DNA from: Zhengitettix transpicula
Lineage: Eukaryota; Arthropoda; Insecta; Orthoptera; Tetrigidae
Direction of reading: 5' to 3'
DNA length: 64,000 nt
Assembly (NCBI GenBank): GCA_037074705.1
Contig: CM073591.1
Span: 131,137,032-131,201,031 of the forward strand
The position numbers were made by a program, and so were the translations under genes. Below, in pieces: positions 11,349 through 23,769 of this stretch (positions within the stretch are counted from its first letter, which is position 1; each line of letters opens with the position of its first letter). Below the pieces are notes generated by a model. It was not told where the DNA came from. It was given only the letters and a program-made list of their open reading frames with translations, and did not search any database.

Positions 11349-13158
11349 AAGGCATTAGCCCTTACTAACGACTATTCACGTACCTAAATTACTGAATAAA
11401 ATATCGGTGAAACGAAAATTCCTTCCCTTCCCCCACTAATGAAATACAATCAGGCAATAATCGGGAGACTTACAAAGCATGTGGGGTAACACTGGGACAG
11501 ATAATTTACTAATTTTGTACGGAAAATACATAGTCCCATCCAGAGTAAACAACAAAGAAAGAACACAATTTTGCGAAACCGAAGGCTTTAAAATCTAATT
11601 AGACAAAAAATGTGGAACGTAGCACTTAAAAGCGGTTACGTTTTGAATATATTTTACATTCTGTATTCATCAGAATCTAATGTTGGAAAATTACTACGTA
11701 CTTGTTGCATCAACGAATGCATGAAATAAAATCTAAAATAAATCAAATGTGCAAGTCTAATATTATGGAATCACGTTTCATAATATGTCTATCAACGCAT
11801 TGCATTGAAAGGAAACATCGTATGCATTACTGTAAAAGAAAATCAGTTTTTGTATTCTATCTCCAATGTCACTATTTATAGCAACAAAACTAATTCATAA
11901 TTTTCGAAAACATGTACTTTTGCAATTATGTGGAGAATTAATCATCGTATGCTAATGATGTGTTCATAGTAATGCATAAAAACTTATTAAATTGTTGTCC
12001 AACACTAACAGGTAAAATTTCTACTTTATTTTCTTACAACGAACACAATTAATACGGATATAATTATCAGCGAAATATGGATTCTGCATATGTTAAGTCG
12101 TTCACAGATTTGCCAAAAATAATTCAGTCAAGAGTCTATGTAACGTGTTCAATTTTACGGTGGTATAAAAAGCAATAAGCTACTGATAAGGTAGCGTCTT
12201 CAATTAGACATATTTGAAAAACTTGCTAAACTGTTACCCAGCCCTATCACTGTTGCGTATATTATGCGAATTTACCTTAAATTAAAGTAAAGTCGTCAAA
12301 ACAAACTCAGTCTACTTCTAAAACTAAACGATAGTAAAGAAATTGAATTCAATATATTTTACTTCCCATATTTTCATTAAAGTATATGTTACGAAAGAGC
12401 TACATTGGTATTCCCTCTTGCTGATACCAATGAAATTAATAACGCATAATAATTTTAAAACTTTAACTCTTTGACGTGTTAAAAGTTATAGAATAATGAA
12501 ATTAATGTCGGGAATATATTAAGTAATGAATGAATAGGCTAACAAAAATTTGTTATAACTATATGTGCAATATTTGAGACCAATAATTATGGTTTTGCGG
12601 AAGTGTAGAACATGATTCACGAGTATCCTAAGGCTTTTGCCTTCAACGTCTATAAGAAATTATTATGTATGATGGAGTACACAAATTAATTTAAGGATAA
12701 TTCTTCTTTTCTTTATTATAAGAACCTTAATAATCCTGTTTTACCGGTGTGAATTTTGCTGCGATATTTAAGACTTTACAGTCGCTTGCCCTCTCCCGCT
12801 AGTGCAGCCAGCTTGCTAATTGTGTATCGACTGCGAAATGCTCATGCGTAGTATTCCGTTTCACTCTCTGCACTAACCGAGCCTCCTTTCTGTGCTCAGT
12901 AGCAGTCAACACATACAATAATACCAACATGTGTTCATTGTTCTTAAAAGAAACTTTAATTTAAATATGTAAGAAGGGAAAATATCTTCCTTTTACAAAT
13001 GTATGTCAACTTGGTTCTAAAATTTTCTGCTTTTAAAAATTTGACCCTGTAGGATAGATTGCATTTGAAATGTAGCATATTACGGGTCGGTTTATTTACT
13101 ACAGAGTATTGGTAGCACTATCGCTGTTGTACTATTATTACTATTTTACATATATTAG
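11349..13158. other. AT-rich DNA, nothing recognised
   Basis: Mostly AT-rich with stops in all frames. A less AT-rich patch lies at 12770-12910, without coding or repeat identity. Confidence 0.45.
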
Positions 13159-13414
13159 TATTTATCCTCGCCGACCTGCCAGCGTCATTGCCTCGCATGA
13201 CAGAGATTCCGGGTTCGAATCCCGGCTTGGGCATGCATGTTTGTGGTCGTCCTGGTCACGAAAACTGGGGTTAAGGCTGTGGGAGAACCGACACTCTGAC
13301 CACGTGTCACTCCTAAATCCAGAATGTGTCAAGTGAGATGATAGTCTGGTAGCCTTCTCGGTAGGCGTTAATGGGCTGTCGAGCCAATGAGTAGTAGTAG
13401 TAATATTTATCCTC
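13159..13414 (+). mobile_element. tRNA-derived SINE with exact 11-bp target duplication
   Basis: The body 13170-13403 begins with a tRNA-like region whose B box GGTTCGAATCC (13212-13222) is a perfect pol III internal promoter element. An unrelated tail ending in (GTA)n repeats follows. TATTTATCCTC occurs on both sides (13159-13169 and 13404-13414), the hallmark of LINE-driven insertion. An antisense frame through it (with CPSRDSNPESLSC) is the chance translation commonly seen across such SINEs and is not a gene. Confidence 0.82.
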
Positions 13415-14140
13415 ATAAAAAATTATTATTGCTTGAGGCTTAAATAACTCACGAGCCGCCATTGCCGAGAGGAATGATTTTAGTTGTTGAGTCGAGCAAG
13501 TGGTAGTCATTGCCGGAAGGGCTGAGGCAGCGGTGAAACAGCTCGGAACGACAACACACAATGCAGAAGCAGACGCATAACGCCATACAAATGACCAGCC
13601 TTACTACTTCGTAACTGTGCCAGAAAATTCATATCGCAACTGCAAGACAGGAGATGATTCATTCCATACTTTCTCCATCCAATGACGTATAGTAATGTGT
13701 TTCTATCTTTTACAGTACGTGAGAAATTGAACTTTTAAATCTACTCTTTCGTTTTAAATCTTTAACACTAGGTGCTGATTTCCAGAACTCAATAGTAATA
13801 TGTCAAAACCTCGGAAACTGTTAAGAATGTAACGACTCTTAGAATTTTGAAGCTGTGCCCTGCAACACTTCCGCTGCAGAACGCGATACTCCACGGATAA
13901 AATCGACAAAAATTGCAACAATATCGAAAACTCATCAGTTTTTTGGCCTGTAGAGGATCAGTCGAAGTGGAAAACTTGAGTTCAACGGCAGGTCTTAACC
14001 ACATATACCAAAATAATTAGACACCCGATTTCAAACAAAGTAAAATGTCCAGATTAATTGAACTAATAAACGGATGGTGGCTATTGTTAAAGTTATTGCA
14101 AAATCATAACGAAACATATTCTACGTCTGTTTAGAAAATT
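13415..14140. other. No gene recognised
   Basis: Sequence of mixed composition; short frames at 13313-13561 and 13789-14004 on the minus strand match nothing known. Confidence 0.4.
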
Positions 14141-14299
14141 AATAATAAGATAAATAGCCAAATAATAACAAAACAAGTGATGACATAAATACCACGCAAC
14201 GTTTCTGTAAAACCTGAAAAAGAAACAAGGATCTCAGAAATGTTGTGTGGTATTTATATCATCACTTGTTTTGTCTGTATTTTGATATTTATCTTATTC
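14141..14299. repeat. Palindromic PLE terminus 1
   Basis: Two copies of the PLE terminal segment face each other: the left arm 14141-14207 (ending ACCACGCAACGTTTCTG) and right arm 14235-14299 (starting CAGAAATGTTGTGTGG) are near reverse complements, with about 27 bp between. Each arm includes the GAAACGTTGT-type motif and the AAGTGATGA..ATAAATACCAC block that ends PLE-1, -2, -4 and -5. No coding part is present. Confidence 0.75.
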
Positions 14300-14676
14300 T
14301 TTTTTTGTTGCTGTGTTATTATAATTAGTACCAAAAACAGGGCTATAAAATTACGGTATGTTCAGATTAAACATAGGTCGGGATTTTGTAAATACATCTA
14401 CATAAGTGAAAAGCGAAAAATGAAATGATTGAATAATCAAAGGTAAATTAAATCCGTGACGTATATTCCGTGAATTAAAAAAGATGAGCGAACGGAGTTC
14501 CATCATAAAAACATTGCACAAGACCAGCCATATTGAAAAATGAGACAGCGATATTAAGAACTACCAAAAGACTAAATAGAGGAAACAGTTTTATGAAAAT
14601 TTACAGAATAGCGGAATGGTTTACGTAATAATTCAAACAAGTCATCATGTAATAGGCTTACAACAACAAAATATAA

Positions 14677-15345
14677 CTTCTAATAAATAAAACAGTGTAT
14701 TTGTTTGTATGTTCCTTACACAATCTACGGAGGAGTAAATTTCACCAAATTTCGTACCCTTGTTCTTTGCGACCAGGAAACAAATACTGTTGGAGTGAGA
14801 CACGTCTACCACCCCCAGCAGCAGGAGTGGACGGGGTGGAAATATTCAAACATGCTAAAACTGTCGATATTTGAGTGGGATGAATATTTTTTGGGGTCAA
14901 ATAGATTGATAGTGTTTCTACCGATGTTGTCTGTGTATAATTTCAACCTTTTACAGCATGGGAAAGGAACACCCTTGGAAGGCGTTACAAGAAAATAATG
15001 CAAATACAACCGAGATTGGAGTCAAATCCAGTGTTATCGATGTTGCTGAGTTTAATTGTGACAAGTTGCCACTTAACCCCCAGCGGCGAGGGTGGACGGG
15101 GGCGGAAATTTTAAAACATGTTAAATGGTCGATATTTGCGTGGAATAAATATTTTTCGGGGTCAGTGACATTGATAGTATTTCTACCGGTATTGTTTGTG
15201 TATAATGTCAACCCCTTTCGGTATTGGAGAAGAGCACGCTTAGGGATGGGGGTGGAGGGGCGTTACATAAAAATAACGCAAAAGCAACCGAAATCGTCGG
15301 TTATGGATATTTGACAACTCGGGCAACGCCGGGAACGCAGCTAGT
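14677..15345 (+). mobile_element. Non-autonomous Helitron-like element with two internal ~265-bp repeats
   Basis: The 3' end has a short GC hairpin (CGGGCAACGCCGG, about 15320) followed by CTAGT at 15341-15345, matching the hairpin-plus-CTRRT terminus of Helitrons. The 5' region contains TTGTTTGTATGTTCC and CACCAAATTTCG, words common in insect Helitron-type repeats. Two units about 265 bp apart (GTGGACGGGG at about 14827 and 15092; GTATAAT.TCAACC at about 14935 and 15201) form a tandem. The 5' TC terminus at 14679 is uncertain because T, not A, precedes it. No Rep/helicase is encoded. Confidence 0.55.
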
Positions 15346-15998
15346 GCAAGAAAAAAGAAAAAATTCGTTTGCTGGAATAGTCGATCGGAAACAGGAGTGG
15401 AGGTGTAATGTGACAACTCAGAAATTTTGAATATCGTAAAATTAATTTATATTCTTATTTAAAGATTTTCAAATCATATCTGGGAAAATGGTAGTGGATT
15501 GGATTGTGAGACTATTCTCTGAAGTTACAAGTTCTAAGGATTTAATGGAAATTCATTTCAGTTAAAATTTATTAACCTAATAACTGTCTATATTTTTCTC
15601 ATATTCAGAATGCGATTCTCTGCCAGGATATATATGGGAAAGAACAATTTCCATCATAAGAAAATCCTCATTATACATCATTTTCACTCAATTTCTTGTA
15701 ATCATTGAACGTAGGCTAAACGTGTTTTATCAATTTTCAGGTAATGGTACTTCTGAATGAGAAGTTTACGACACTGGAAATGCTCAATTTATAAAAACGA
15801 CATATTTAAGCTAGAATTATAAATTTTACAGGCAGCTAATAGAAATGAGCATATGAACATAAATAACAAAATAATAGGAACAATTTCACATTCAGAAGCA
15901 TTTTTAATGGCGCATAACAATAAATGTTCGTTGTTAATGAGAATTAAGCTGTCTGAATATAAATATAATTAAGATAAATATAATAAATTTAGATGTAA
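15346..15998. other. AT-rich DNA, nothing recognised
   Basis: No motif, repeat or coding signal found. Confidence 0.45.
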
Positions 15999-16170
15999 CA
16001 CACACAACTTTTGCTCCCTGTGATCAGGAACCTCTTCCGTTGCATATAATTCACAAAATCAGAATAGAATAGATATAATCCATTAATTAGAACAATTCAA
16101 CAACATCAATTTTCGGTCCTAAATGAACTGAATAGGTCCCTGATCATAGGGGGAAACGTTTTGTGTATCA
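15999..16170. repeat. Inverted repeat with a hammerhead-like right arm
   Basis: The left arm (15999-16033, CACACAACTTTTGCTCCCTG...) is a degenerate reverse complement of the right arm (16132-16170). The right arm reads CTGATCA (16140-16146), then GGGGGAAACGTTTTGTG with GAAAC at 16153-16157. The box spacing is shorter than in the other copies, so the fold is doubtful. Confidence 0.5.
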
Positions 16171-17289
16171 TATGTCAATTGATTTTATAAATTTATGATT
16201 TATGGCCATGTTACAGTAATTATATTTATAATAATTATTGTTGTTAAATATATTGTGTTTAGAGGTTAACACAATCTCTTCTTTCTTACTTAAATCATGC
16301 ATATTTTGTATTCTGACTAGGCTTACATGATTAAAAAAAAGCTTGTAATTACTATCGTTTTCATTCTATTTACAATGTATGGCATTTAACCATTATTTCC
16401 TGTAACAGATATTTTCATTTGTCATCGAGTGTTACAATGTCCGACGTAATATATGCACTTGTCCTTGTCTTACTAAATTATTGGTCGGTGTTATTGAAAC
16501 GAAAACTGTATTCTAGATATGCGTTCCATGAATACAATATACGCCTAGCGCCGATGAGCGGTGCCCAAACGTGCGTTTCAGATTTAAAATGAAGAAACTA
16601 ATAATAAACTAGTTATTCATTCATAAATAAGTGGTGATAAAAAATTGGCATCCAAGTTTTTTTAAAAAAAACAATATTACATTGTTTTTATAAAAGGTAC
16701 ATTTACCAAGGCTTTATGTTCTTTTGAGGCCAAATCAGGTTCTCAAATCCTTAGATTCCTTGAGTATTGGTTCCTTGTGTTCTGTCGAACAAGGCGATAT
16801 GGAACTACAAAGCTGGTCTAGATTACCTTGCAGTCCCTAGAGGCGAAAGGGGATGCGTCCCTAGTCCTGCAAGCTTGCGGCTATGAGCACGAATACTGCA
16901 TCCACACCGTGATTACTTCATAATCTCAATATTTATATAACCGTGTAATTGTTATTATATATGATACATATAACTTCACACTATAGTAATGTAAATGTTT
17001 TGGTTTAGTAACAATAATACACGTTTTTCCTTCCAATATTCTACCAATCTATTCTTTCTGCATTGATTTACATCGTTGCAGGAATTACTGTCACATACAT
17101 AAAATAGTACTTGTATTGTTCGGTGACGATCTATCAGGCTACAGTTTAGGGTTCATGATTCCAGAAATCTTCCCACTAATACTCCAAATTTCTTATTCCA
17201 TCCACTACGACCTTACTCTTCCCATACTACGTACGAAGACCGTTTTCATCCGATTTCTTTAATAAGAACAATTCCGTACCGTTTAGACT
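16171..17289. other. No gene recognised
   Basis: AT-rich apart from a balanced patch at 16790-16910 that contains a short local inverted repeat (GGGATGCGTCCC). No identity can be given. Confidence 0.4.
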
Positions 17290-17895
17290 TCGTAAACAGT
17301 CAATATTACATTACAGTCCAGAGACCAAAAAACAATCAAAACAATGGACAAAAGTTGGAGAAAGTGCACCGAAATGGCGAAGACCGTTTTGGAAAAATGA
17401 TGGCCACTGTATTTTGGAGTTCTCAGGGTATAATATTCATAAATTTCTTGGGAAATCTAACTGGGCTCTATTATGCTGATCTGTTGGATCGTTTGAAACC
17501 GGTACTGATTAAGAAACGACTAAGATTGGCGCGCAAGAAAGTGTTGTGTCACCAGGACAATGCTCCAACGCACACAGAAGAATCTCAATGGCGAATATGT
17601 TGGAATTCGAATTGGTTTCCCATCCACCCTATTCCCCAAACTTCGCACCAAGTGGCTTCTTCTTGTTCCCGAACTTGAAAATTTGGCGTGATAGGCAGAA
17701 ATTTTCGTGGAATGACGAAGTGACGGAGTATTTTCCAGAGGACTAAACCTAATTTTGTGATGGGTTGGAAAAATTGGAAACTCGCTGGACCAACTGTATA
17801 GCCAATGAAGGAGACTGTGTTCGAACATGAAACTAGTTTTATAAAACAATTTTTTTGTTACATTTTTCCTGAATTATGAAACATCCCTCGTACTG
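17290..17895 (+). pseudogene. Mariner-type transposase remnant, 5'-truncated and frameshifted
   Basis: Reading across frames gives the C-terminal two thirds of a mariner transposase: WRRPFWKN and KMMATVFWSSQGI (17355-17678 frame), LLDRLKPVLIKKR, the second catalytic aspartate in CHQDNAPTHT, then in another frame HPPYSPNFAPSGFFLFPNL. The third catalytic residue, normally the aspartate of SPDLAPSDF, is N here. The N-terminal DNA-binding domain and left TIR were not found. The right end resembles mariner 3' sequence (CATCCCTCGTA near 17885). It cannot encode an active enzyme and differs from the mariner at 53.5 kb. Confidence 0.8.
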
Positions 17896-18400
17896 TTCAC
17901 ACAGCTGCGTACCTATCAGAGGCTCAGGTTCGATACCAGGTTCTGTCGAGTTCTCTAACTTACTTCATTCATGCAATTTTATTAAATATTCGAGTGGAGA
18001 TTAAAAGTAAGCATTCTTGTTCATATAATAATGAAATTATAGTCTGTTTAAAATAAGAAGGCTACTGGCGTGTCCGCGTGGAGGGAGGCACTGATGCCAC
18101 GACGGACTTATGTAATGAAATCAGTAGAATAACAACTCTGCTTTATTTCATGGATTCTGTATGGTTGATTCAAAGTCACACCTCTGGCGAAAACTACCGC
18201 TATCGGTCTTATCATTTCAAACAAACTATAGGCCATTGATCAATGTACATTTCAGTTCTTTCTGTATGGAGTACAGAGACTGAGACCATGAAACAATGTG
18301 AATATTAGATGCAGGCGTATAAATGATAATACAGACGACTCATACGGAGCTGCGTTTTTAAACGTAGTCCCAGGTTCGATTATAGGTTCTGTCGGTTATT
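17896..18400 (+). repeat. Two tRNA-like/SINE fragments
   Basis: B-box-like words occur at about 17927 (GGTTCGATACC) and 18372 (GGTTCGATTAT), each followed by a similar stretch: (A/T)GGTTCTGTCG(A/G), then TTCTCTAACTTACTTC or ATTCTATCTCACTTC. The shared flanks suggest two diverged copies of one SINE. No clean A box is visible. Confidence 0.4.
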
Positions 18401-19499
18401 CTATCTCACTTCGTTAATTGTATATATCATATTTTCAAATAATTTTTATTAACCTCAGCATTCATTCACTGGACAAACTTTGACAATGATAAATATTATT
18501 TGTTGCATAAAACTATCACAGGGATAAATAATTCACTAATTTCGAAACAATTATTGAAGTTTGCGTTTGGTACGAAGCTTAAATGTTATATCTGAGGCAA
18601 CTAAAAAAGTAACCACTTAATTTAGGCTAATTAGAACTCTTCAATTAAGGAATTCGTCGCAAGGCTGAGTAAATATTTTTAACAAACTGGTTATTTTAAT
18701 GATTCCTTAATGCTATCAATATATTCGTATTTGTTCTATCGTTTTTCCTTGATTTAATATATTGTTTACAAGTTAATTTTACATACACAACGAGATTCTA
18801 AACAAATATTTGTCTGAAGAAACGTAAGAATCTATCATTTACAGACCTTCATGAAGTTGTGGGATGTTATTTAGATTTTACAAGTATTTAGTGAATAATT
18901 ATTATTATTAAGGACGAATAGTTTATCCGTATTTGTATCTAATATTGTGTTCGTATATATTACGTTGTCAGTATTAAATTTCAATATTATATACGGCACA
19001 TTAGTATAGTATTAATTTTCATTCTTTTTTTATGTTTTATTGACGCTTAATATTTATTATTTCATGAATAAATGTAAAACAATTATTTATTTCGTGCATA
19101 GAATTTTTTCGTCATTAATCTCTTAATAATATTATTTAGTGTCTATTACTTTTAAACACTTACGTTTCTGTATTCACTTGATGTGTTACCTTATCCGACA
19201 TTCTTAAGTGAGTGTTCATGATGGAATTGTTATTTAATTTTGGTGTCTTGGCAAATCGAAAAACGAGTTTTGGAGAAACTGTTGAAATAATATATACACG
19301 TAAACAGTTTAACTGAGTATTTCTTTTTTATATCTTATTTTAAATTTTCTCAAATACTTTAATAATTCTACGATTAAGTGAACATGTTTTATGGGTACAT
19401 CTAATGTAATATTTTTATTGATTTTTACCAAAAGTAAATCGAATTTCAATAAATTTTGATTACATTCTTGCTAGAGTTTTCCTTCCAACCTAGAAAATA
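18401..19499. other. AT-rich DNA, nothing recognised
   Basis: Very AT-rich, no open frame of note, no repeat shared with other parts. Confidence 0.5.
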
Positions 19500-19800
19500 G
19501 TGATTGTGGGCTCAGACAAATGACTCAGCGAAAACGTGCCTACGCCCGAGGGCCTTCGAGATTGCTGCAGGTAAATGGATCTGGATTCGGTAGTCGGTAT
19601 TGGCGATGGGTGATACCGCTGAAACTGGGTTACCGCTATCGCAATCAGCACGTCACGCTCCTTCAAGGGTTTGGAGAGGATGTTGTACGTGCCTCAGATG
19701 CCCGAAGTCATCACCTTGCCCCCGCTATTACGTCACTAGCTTTTATAGCCCAAAGCACACACATCGGCTAACTCGCATTTTGCATTCGGCGCGAGACGCC
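19500..19800. other. GC-rich island 1
   Basis: About 300 bp of CpG-containing sequence in an AT-rich setting. Overlapping plus-strand frames (19520-19771 and 19600-19917) give MTQRKRAYARGPSRLL and others, none recognisable. It may be a regulatory or repeat-derived segment. Confidence 0.3.
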
Positions 19801-20562
19801 AGTTTAATGTATTATTCCTTATATATATCAAACTCCTGGTATGAAGATTACGTCATAGATATATGCGTCGGGTTTTATAAATCTCAAAATGTCCTTTTGA
19901 ATTATGTCTTCACTTAACTCCATTACATTTGTATCCAAGCCAGGCAACGGTTTTTTAAGACTTCTACAGTGAACTGCTGTCTTGACTTTTAATTAAGCAG
20001 ATTACTGATCATAGCAATGCCTCCATAGTTAATAACATACCTCATATATAATTTTAGGTATGTTACGAGTGCCGCACCTAAGTGATGATACGAATCAATA
20101 CAACAATTATAAGTACGAAAGTATTAATCAACAGAATAATAATTCGAATGCATTGCAAATCAGGAAATCGCGATTCCCACTAGTGAAACGAAAATACACA
20201 TCCATCACTAGGATGAATTTTTTTTGTCTCTAAGCGTGCAGATTTATTCGAAATATATTGTTGTAAAATCACATGCTTCTTCAGTAAATGAAAGTACTCT
20301 AACAATGATTACTTTCAACATGTAGAAAACCTTTTTTTATAAAGTGTAAATACACGAGAGAAAATAATTACAATCAGTATGTGTATATTAAATAATGTAG
20401 CGTGATAATATATCAAAAATCCATATTTTCCGCACAATCTAACTATTGCAATTAGGCTACCAGACAGTTCACAGGCTCCGACTTCAACAATTGGTCGGCG
20501 TAGGGGATCATTTCAACAGAACTCTGAATAATTTACTAAAATAAATTTTATAAATAAATGTA
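19801..20562. other. AT-rich DNA, nothing recognised
   Basis: No feature can be supported. Confidence 0.45.
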
Positions 20563-20822
20563 CATCAGCCAATTTTAAGTCAGAAAAAAGAATTTATTAA
20601 TGTAAAATTAAACAACGTTTCGTCGCTTATTTTGCGACCTCGTGAGGATCAAGTTTAAATAAATTGATAGACAGACGACTGCCGCGATCCAAAAGTGTCA
20701 TGGTCATACTTAAAATGTTTTTATACTTGAGCCTGATGAGGTCGAAAAATAGGCGACGAAACGTTGTTTAATTTTACATTAATAAATTATTTTTTCTGAC
20801 TTAAGATTGGCTGATGTCGATT
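20563..20822. repeat. Palindrome of a second PLE-type terminus (family II)
   Basis: Arms of about 95 bp (20563-20660 and 20727-20822) are reverse complements, starting TACATCAGCCAATTTTAAGT on the left and ending ACTTAAGATTGGCTGATGT on the right. The spacer is about 67 bp. Both arms hold a GAAACGTTGTTTAATTTTAC segment. A third, single copy of the same family is at 25209-25300. Confidence 0.8.
20733..20775 (+). ncRNA. Hammerhead-like core with paired stem II (family II)
   Basis: CTGATGA (20733-20739), a single G, GTCG (20741-20744), a nine-base loop, CGAC (20754-20757), GAAAC (20758-20762), GTTGTT (20763-20768). All invariant core bases of a hammerhead are in order and stem II pairs GTCG with CGAC. 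Stem III would be the minimal AC/GT closing GTT, giving an allowed T at the cleavage position. Stem I pairing is not evident, so activity is uncertain. The left arm of the palindrome carries a mutated twin (GAAAC 20621-20617, minus). Confidence 0.5.
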
Positions 20823-20939
20823 TATTTATTATTATCAATAGTCAGAATATATATTTATATATATTATATATTAAAATAAATTTTATTGATAAATAAATTA
20901 TTGAGTAAAACAAACTACAAATAAAACATTGTACATGAA

Positions 20940-21050
20940 GTTCTTTCTGGTGAATATCTTGAATAAATTTTTCCCGGATAGTCGGATAATATTTGCACAA
21001 CGTTTCGACGCCTTGTTTCGCCATTGTCGTCAAGTATGTGATGCTGAGTT
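20940..21050 (-). ncRNA. Hammerhead-like motif, family III (degenerate copy)
   Basis: On the minus strand TTGACGACAATGGC is followed by GGCGTC and GAAACGTTGTGCAAATA (GAAAC 21006-21002), then a conserved TCCGGGAAAAATTTATTCA stretch. The same order is found at 31190-31280, so this is a dispersed family. Stem II has lost pairing here. A frame through it (20842-21033, -) is not a credible gene. Confidence 0.45.
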
Positions 21051-21059
21051 CACCGAATT

Positions 21060-22713
21060 CTTAAAATGTGTCCTCTGTGACGCTACTGTCTTACACGCTG
21101 CTCATATGACCTAAAAATTTCCAAAAAGAATAAATCTTTTTACAACTCTGAACCATAAAATAAAGAAAGAAAAAATTGCTGCGTCAATTTATATCCTTCA
21201 AAATATATAATTTTAAATTTTACGATAAGAGTAAGCAGAATTTCTTTCGAATATGAACTTTAATTTAAATGATGTATTAATACTCTTCGTTAGATACATT
21301 TTCATATTTCATATTCTTATTAACTAGCATGAATCATAAAATACAAAATGAATAATTAAAATGAAGGAAATTCGATATAATGTTTTCATGACTGCATATT
21401 GTGGTGTGTTTGATCAATTCGTTACTTCCCTTTTATTCATTTTTTGTAAGCCACTCCAGTATTTTAACAATGTCAAATGCAAATGTGTTGTTTGATGTGC
21501 AATGTAACAAATTGTGCCATTATCTAAAAACAGCCAATTATGTTAATATAACTGATAATAGTGAAGTTAATTTTTTTTACTTTCTAAGCTAAGTTTTATC
21601 ACTTTTCTAAGCATTCTACAGAGATACCATGAGTTATCTATGGTTAGATAATTTTTCTGGGTTTCTGCATATTCTTCTGTACTTTTGCCTACTATTAATA
21701 AATACTAACATTAAGAAATGAACAGTCTATTGCATAAAACTTCGACCCCTTTCGACAAACACGGCACGTGTGTTGTTTCATGAGAATAATGAAGACCAGT
21801 TAAAACTAAAACATTACCTCACTATGACTTTCGCAACATCCAGCTGGCCGTGGCCGCGACTGCCGAAGTTAGCCATACAATATATCGTAATTTATAAGAT
21901 TACTATATTTATAGTATAATGCTGATCAGGTGCAGACGTTGTGGAAAGGCAAGTATATAAGCAGATGCAGACGTTTCGTGACGTCATCTCACACTATTAT
22001 GCGGGGCTCATTTACTCATTCTGATTCGTTCTGTATCATCGATTTCAATCATATTTCTTAATAATTATTATTTTATAAATCAGAGACGATGTCATGGGTC
22101 AACTCTCTGATCAACTTACTTTTTCTCATTCTTTACTCAACCGTAGCGTTATTTATTCGTTAGCGCCATTTTACAAAACACCGTAGCAAATCCCGGGTTG
22201 AGCTGATATCGCTGACATTTTCATTTTAGGTAGGCAACGGCATCGTAAATATTTACTATCAGTTTAACAGTCTCGAAATAGATTTTTTTTTGTCATCAAT
22301 TAAATTTTTCTTTCTGTCAATAGCGGGCGTCCTTGGAAAATTCATGTCCAGTTTTCCAGAACCAACCAATAATATATTTAAGGTTAAAACAAAAAATAAT
22401 TTGACCTATTTTAATTATCTATTACATCCCATTATTTTGTCTTTTGGAACGAGCTTTAATATTTCCCGTTTCTGATTCTGTGAATGGCGAGGTAAAGTCA
22501 AGCAATGAAAAATATAGATTGGAAGTTACATTTATAAACTACTGGTTAATCCGATATTGACACGATTAATAAGAAAATTGTACAATTTTTAGATTTCCAT
22601 TTACGTACAACAGCCTTTGTTTAAAAAATTAAAATTAATACAATATAAGAAATATAAATAGTAAGTTTTTGTTTATGACATGAAAATGAAACAATAATGT
22701 AGTACTAAATGAG
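21060..22713. other. AT-rich DNA, nothing recognised
   Basis: Patches at 21740-22020 and 22080-22230 are less AT-rich. No reading frame or repeat identity is seen. Confidence 0.4.
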
Positions 22714-23340
22714 ATGCAAAATCGAAAGATTAATAGGCTAGACCTACGTGTCAACTCAATGCACCATAGTAACACCACAATCGAATGTTTCATTTATCCT
22801 TACAGAGAAATTGTATTAATGTGGCATTACAATTCTTTTAAGGTAACACATGTGATTGTAACCGTAATTGAGTGCATTGACAGTCAATGCAGGACAAAGA
22901 ATAGTCAGGTTTGCATTGAGAGATGTAATGTACGTCGTGTCTCTATGCATAGGTCCACCGGAGTCACACGTGTGCTTGCGAAGAGAGGGGAACCAACTTA
23001 TCCCAGGCTCGAATACGAAAAAATATAAATATATCACGCGCTACGCGGCAGGGGGCGACTAAAAACCGATTTATCACCGGAAGAAGAGGATAATATTATT
23101 ACAGTTGGGCCAACTGTTAATGATTCCAGAAACTTAATATGTAAATGCTGGAACAACGAACGGCATGGTCGAGGTAAAAAAGGCGAGGGGCGTTGGAGGA
23201 CGCATCTCTACAAATCAAGAGGCTGGCCCTCCCCGCTGCTGCCACGCCCCCTCGCCAATTATGGAACATGCAACAGATTCTCGCCTGTCTGCCAATTACT
23301 ACGGACAGCGCAAATGCAAATTCTATAAATGATCTTACAA
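22714..23340. other. Mixed segment with GC-rich island 2
   Basis: Two frames (22714-23028 + and 22868-23062 +) encode unrecognised peptides. At 23043-23058 the words CGCGGCAGGGGGCGAC resemble an insulator-type (CTCF) core. A 12-bp inverted pair GGCGAGGGGCGT / ACGCCCCCTCGCC brackets about 60 bp (23180-23260). No gene is claimed. Confidence 0.3.
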
Positions 23341-23769
23341 AGATTCAGGTCATTGTTTGTTTTGCTACTTGCGAGCCCAATTGAGTTTATAGTGGATTTG
23401 CTGAACCTGTTTCAAGTAGATTCCAAAACACTAATAATACAATTTCTCCAGATTGAAAAGTTAATATCTGGACAATTTAAAATAGTTGATATTCTATCTA
23501 AATTACATATATAGCAGAGATGAATATTGTGGTATTCAAAATATAAAACAAAATTACCAGGGAAGTGCCCACACGTTGTGGCGCTAAATTATGTGGTATA
23601 CACTTTAATTAATAAAATAAACAACCGCGTTAGAGGTATTCAAATTAAATCAAACAAAGGAAGAAAGTTATCAGGATGTTACCTCGAAATTATTTAAAAG
23701 GATTAACAAAAGATTATATAATTACTATTTCGACTTACATTGAATTTTATTCATTTATGTTTTTAGTAA
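23341..23769. other. AT-rich DNA, nothing recognised
   Basis: No feature can be supported. Confidence 0.45.

Noticed and set aside
13162..13416. Minus frame with CPSRDSNPESLSC
   Set aside because: Antisense translation of the tRNA-like head of a SINE with B box.
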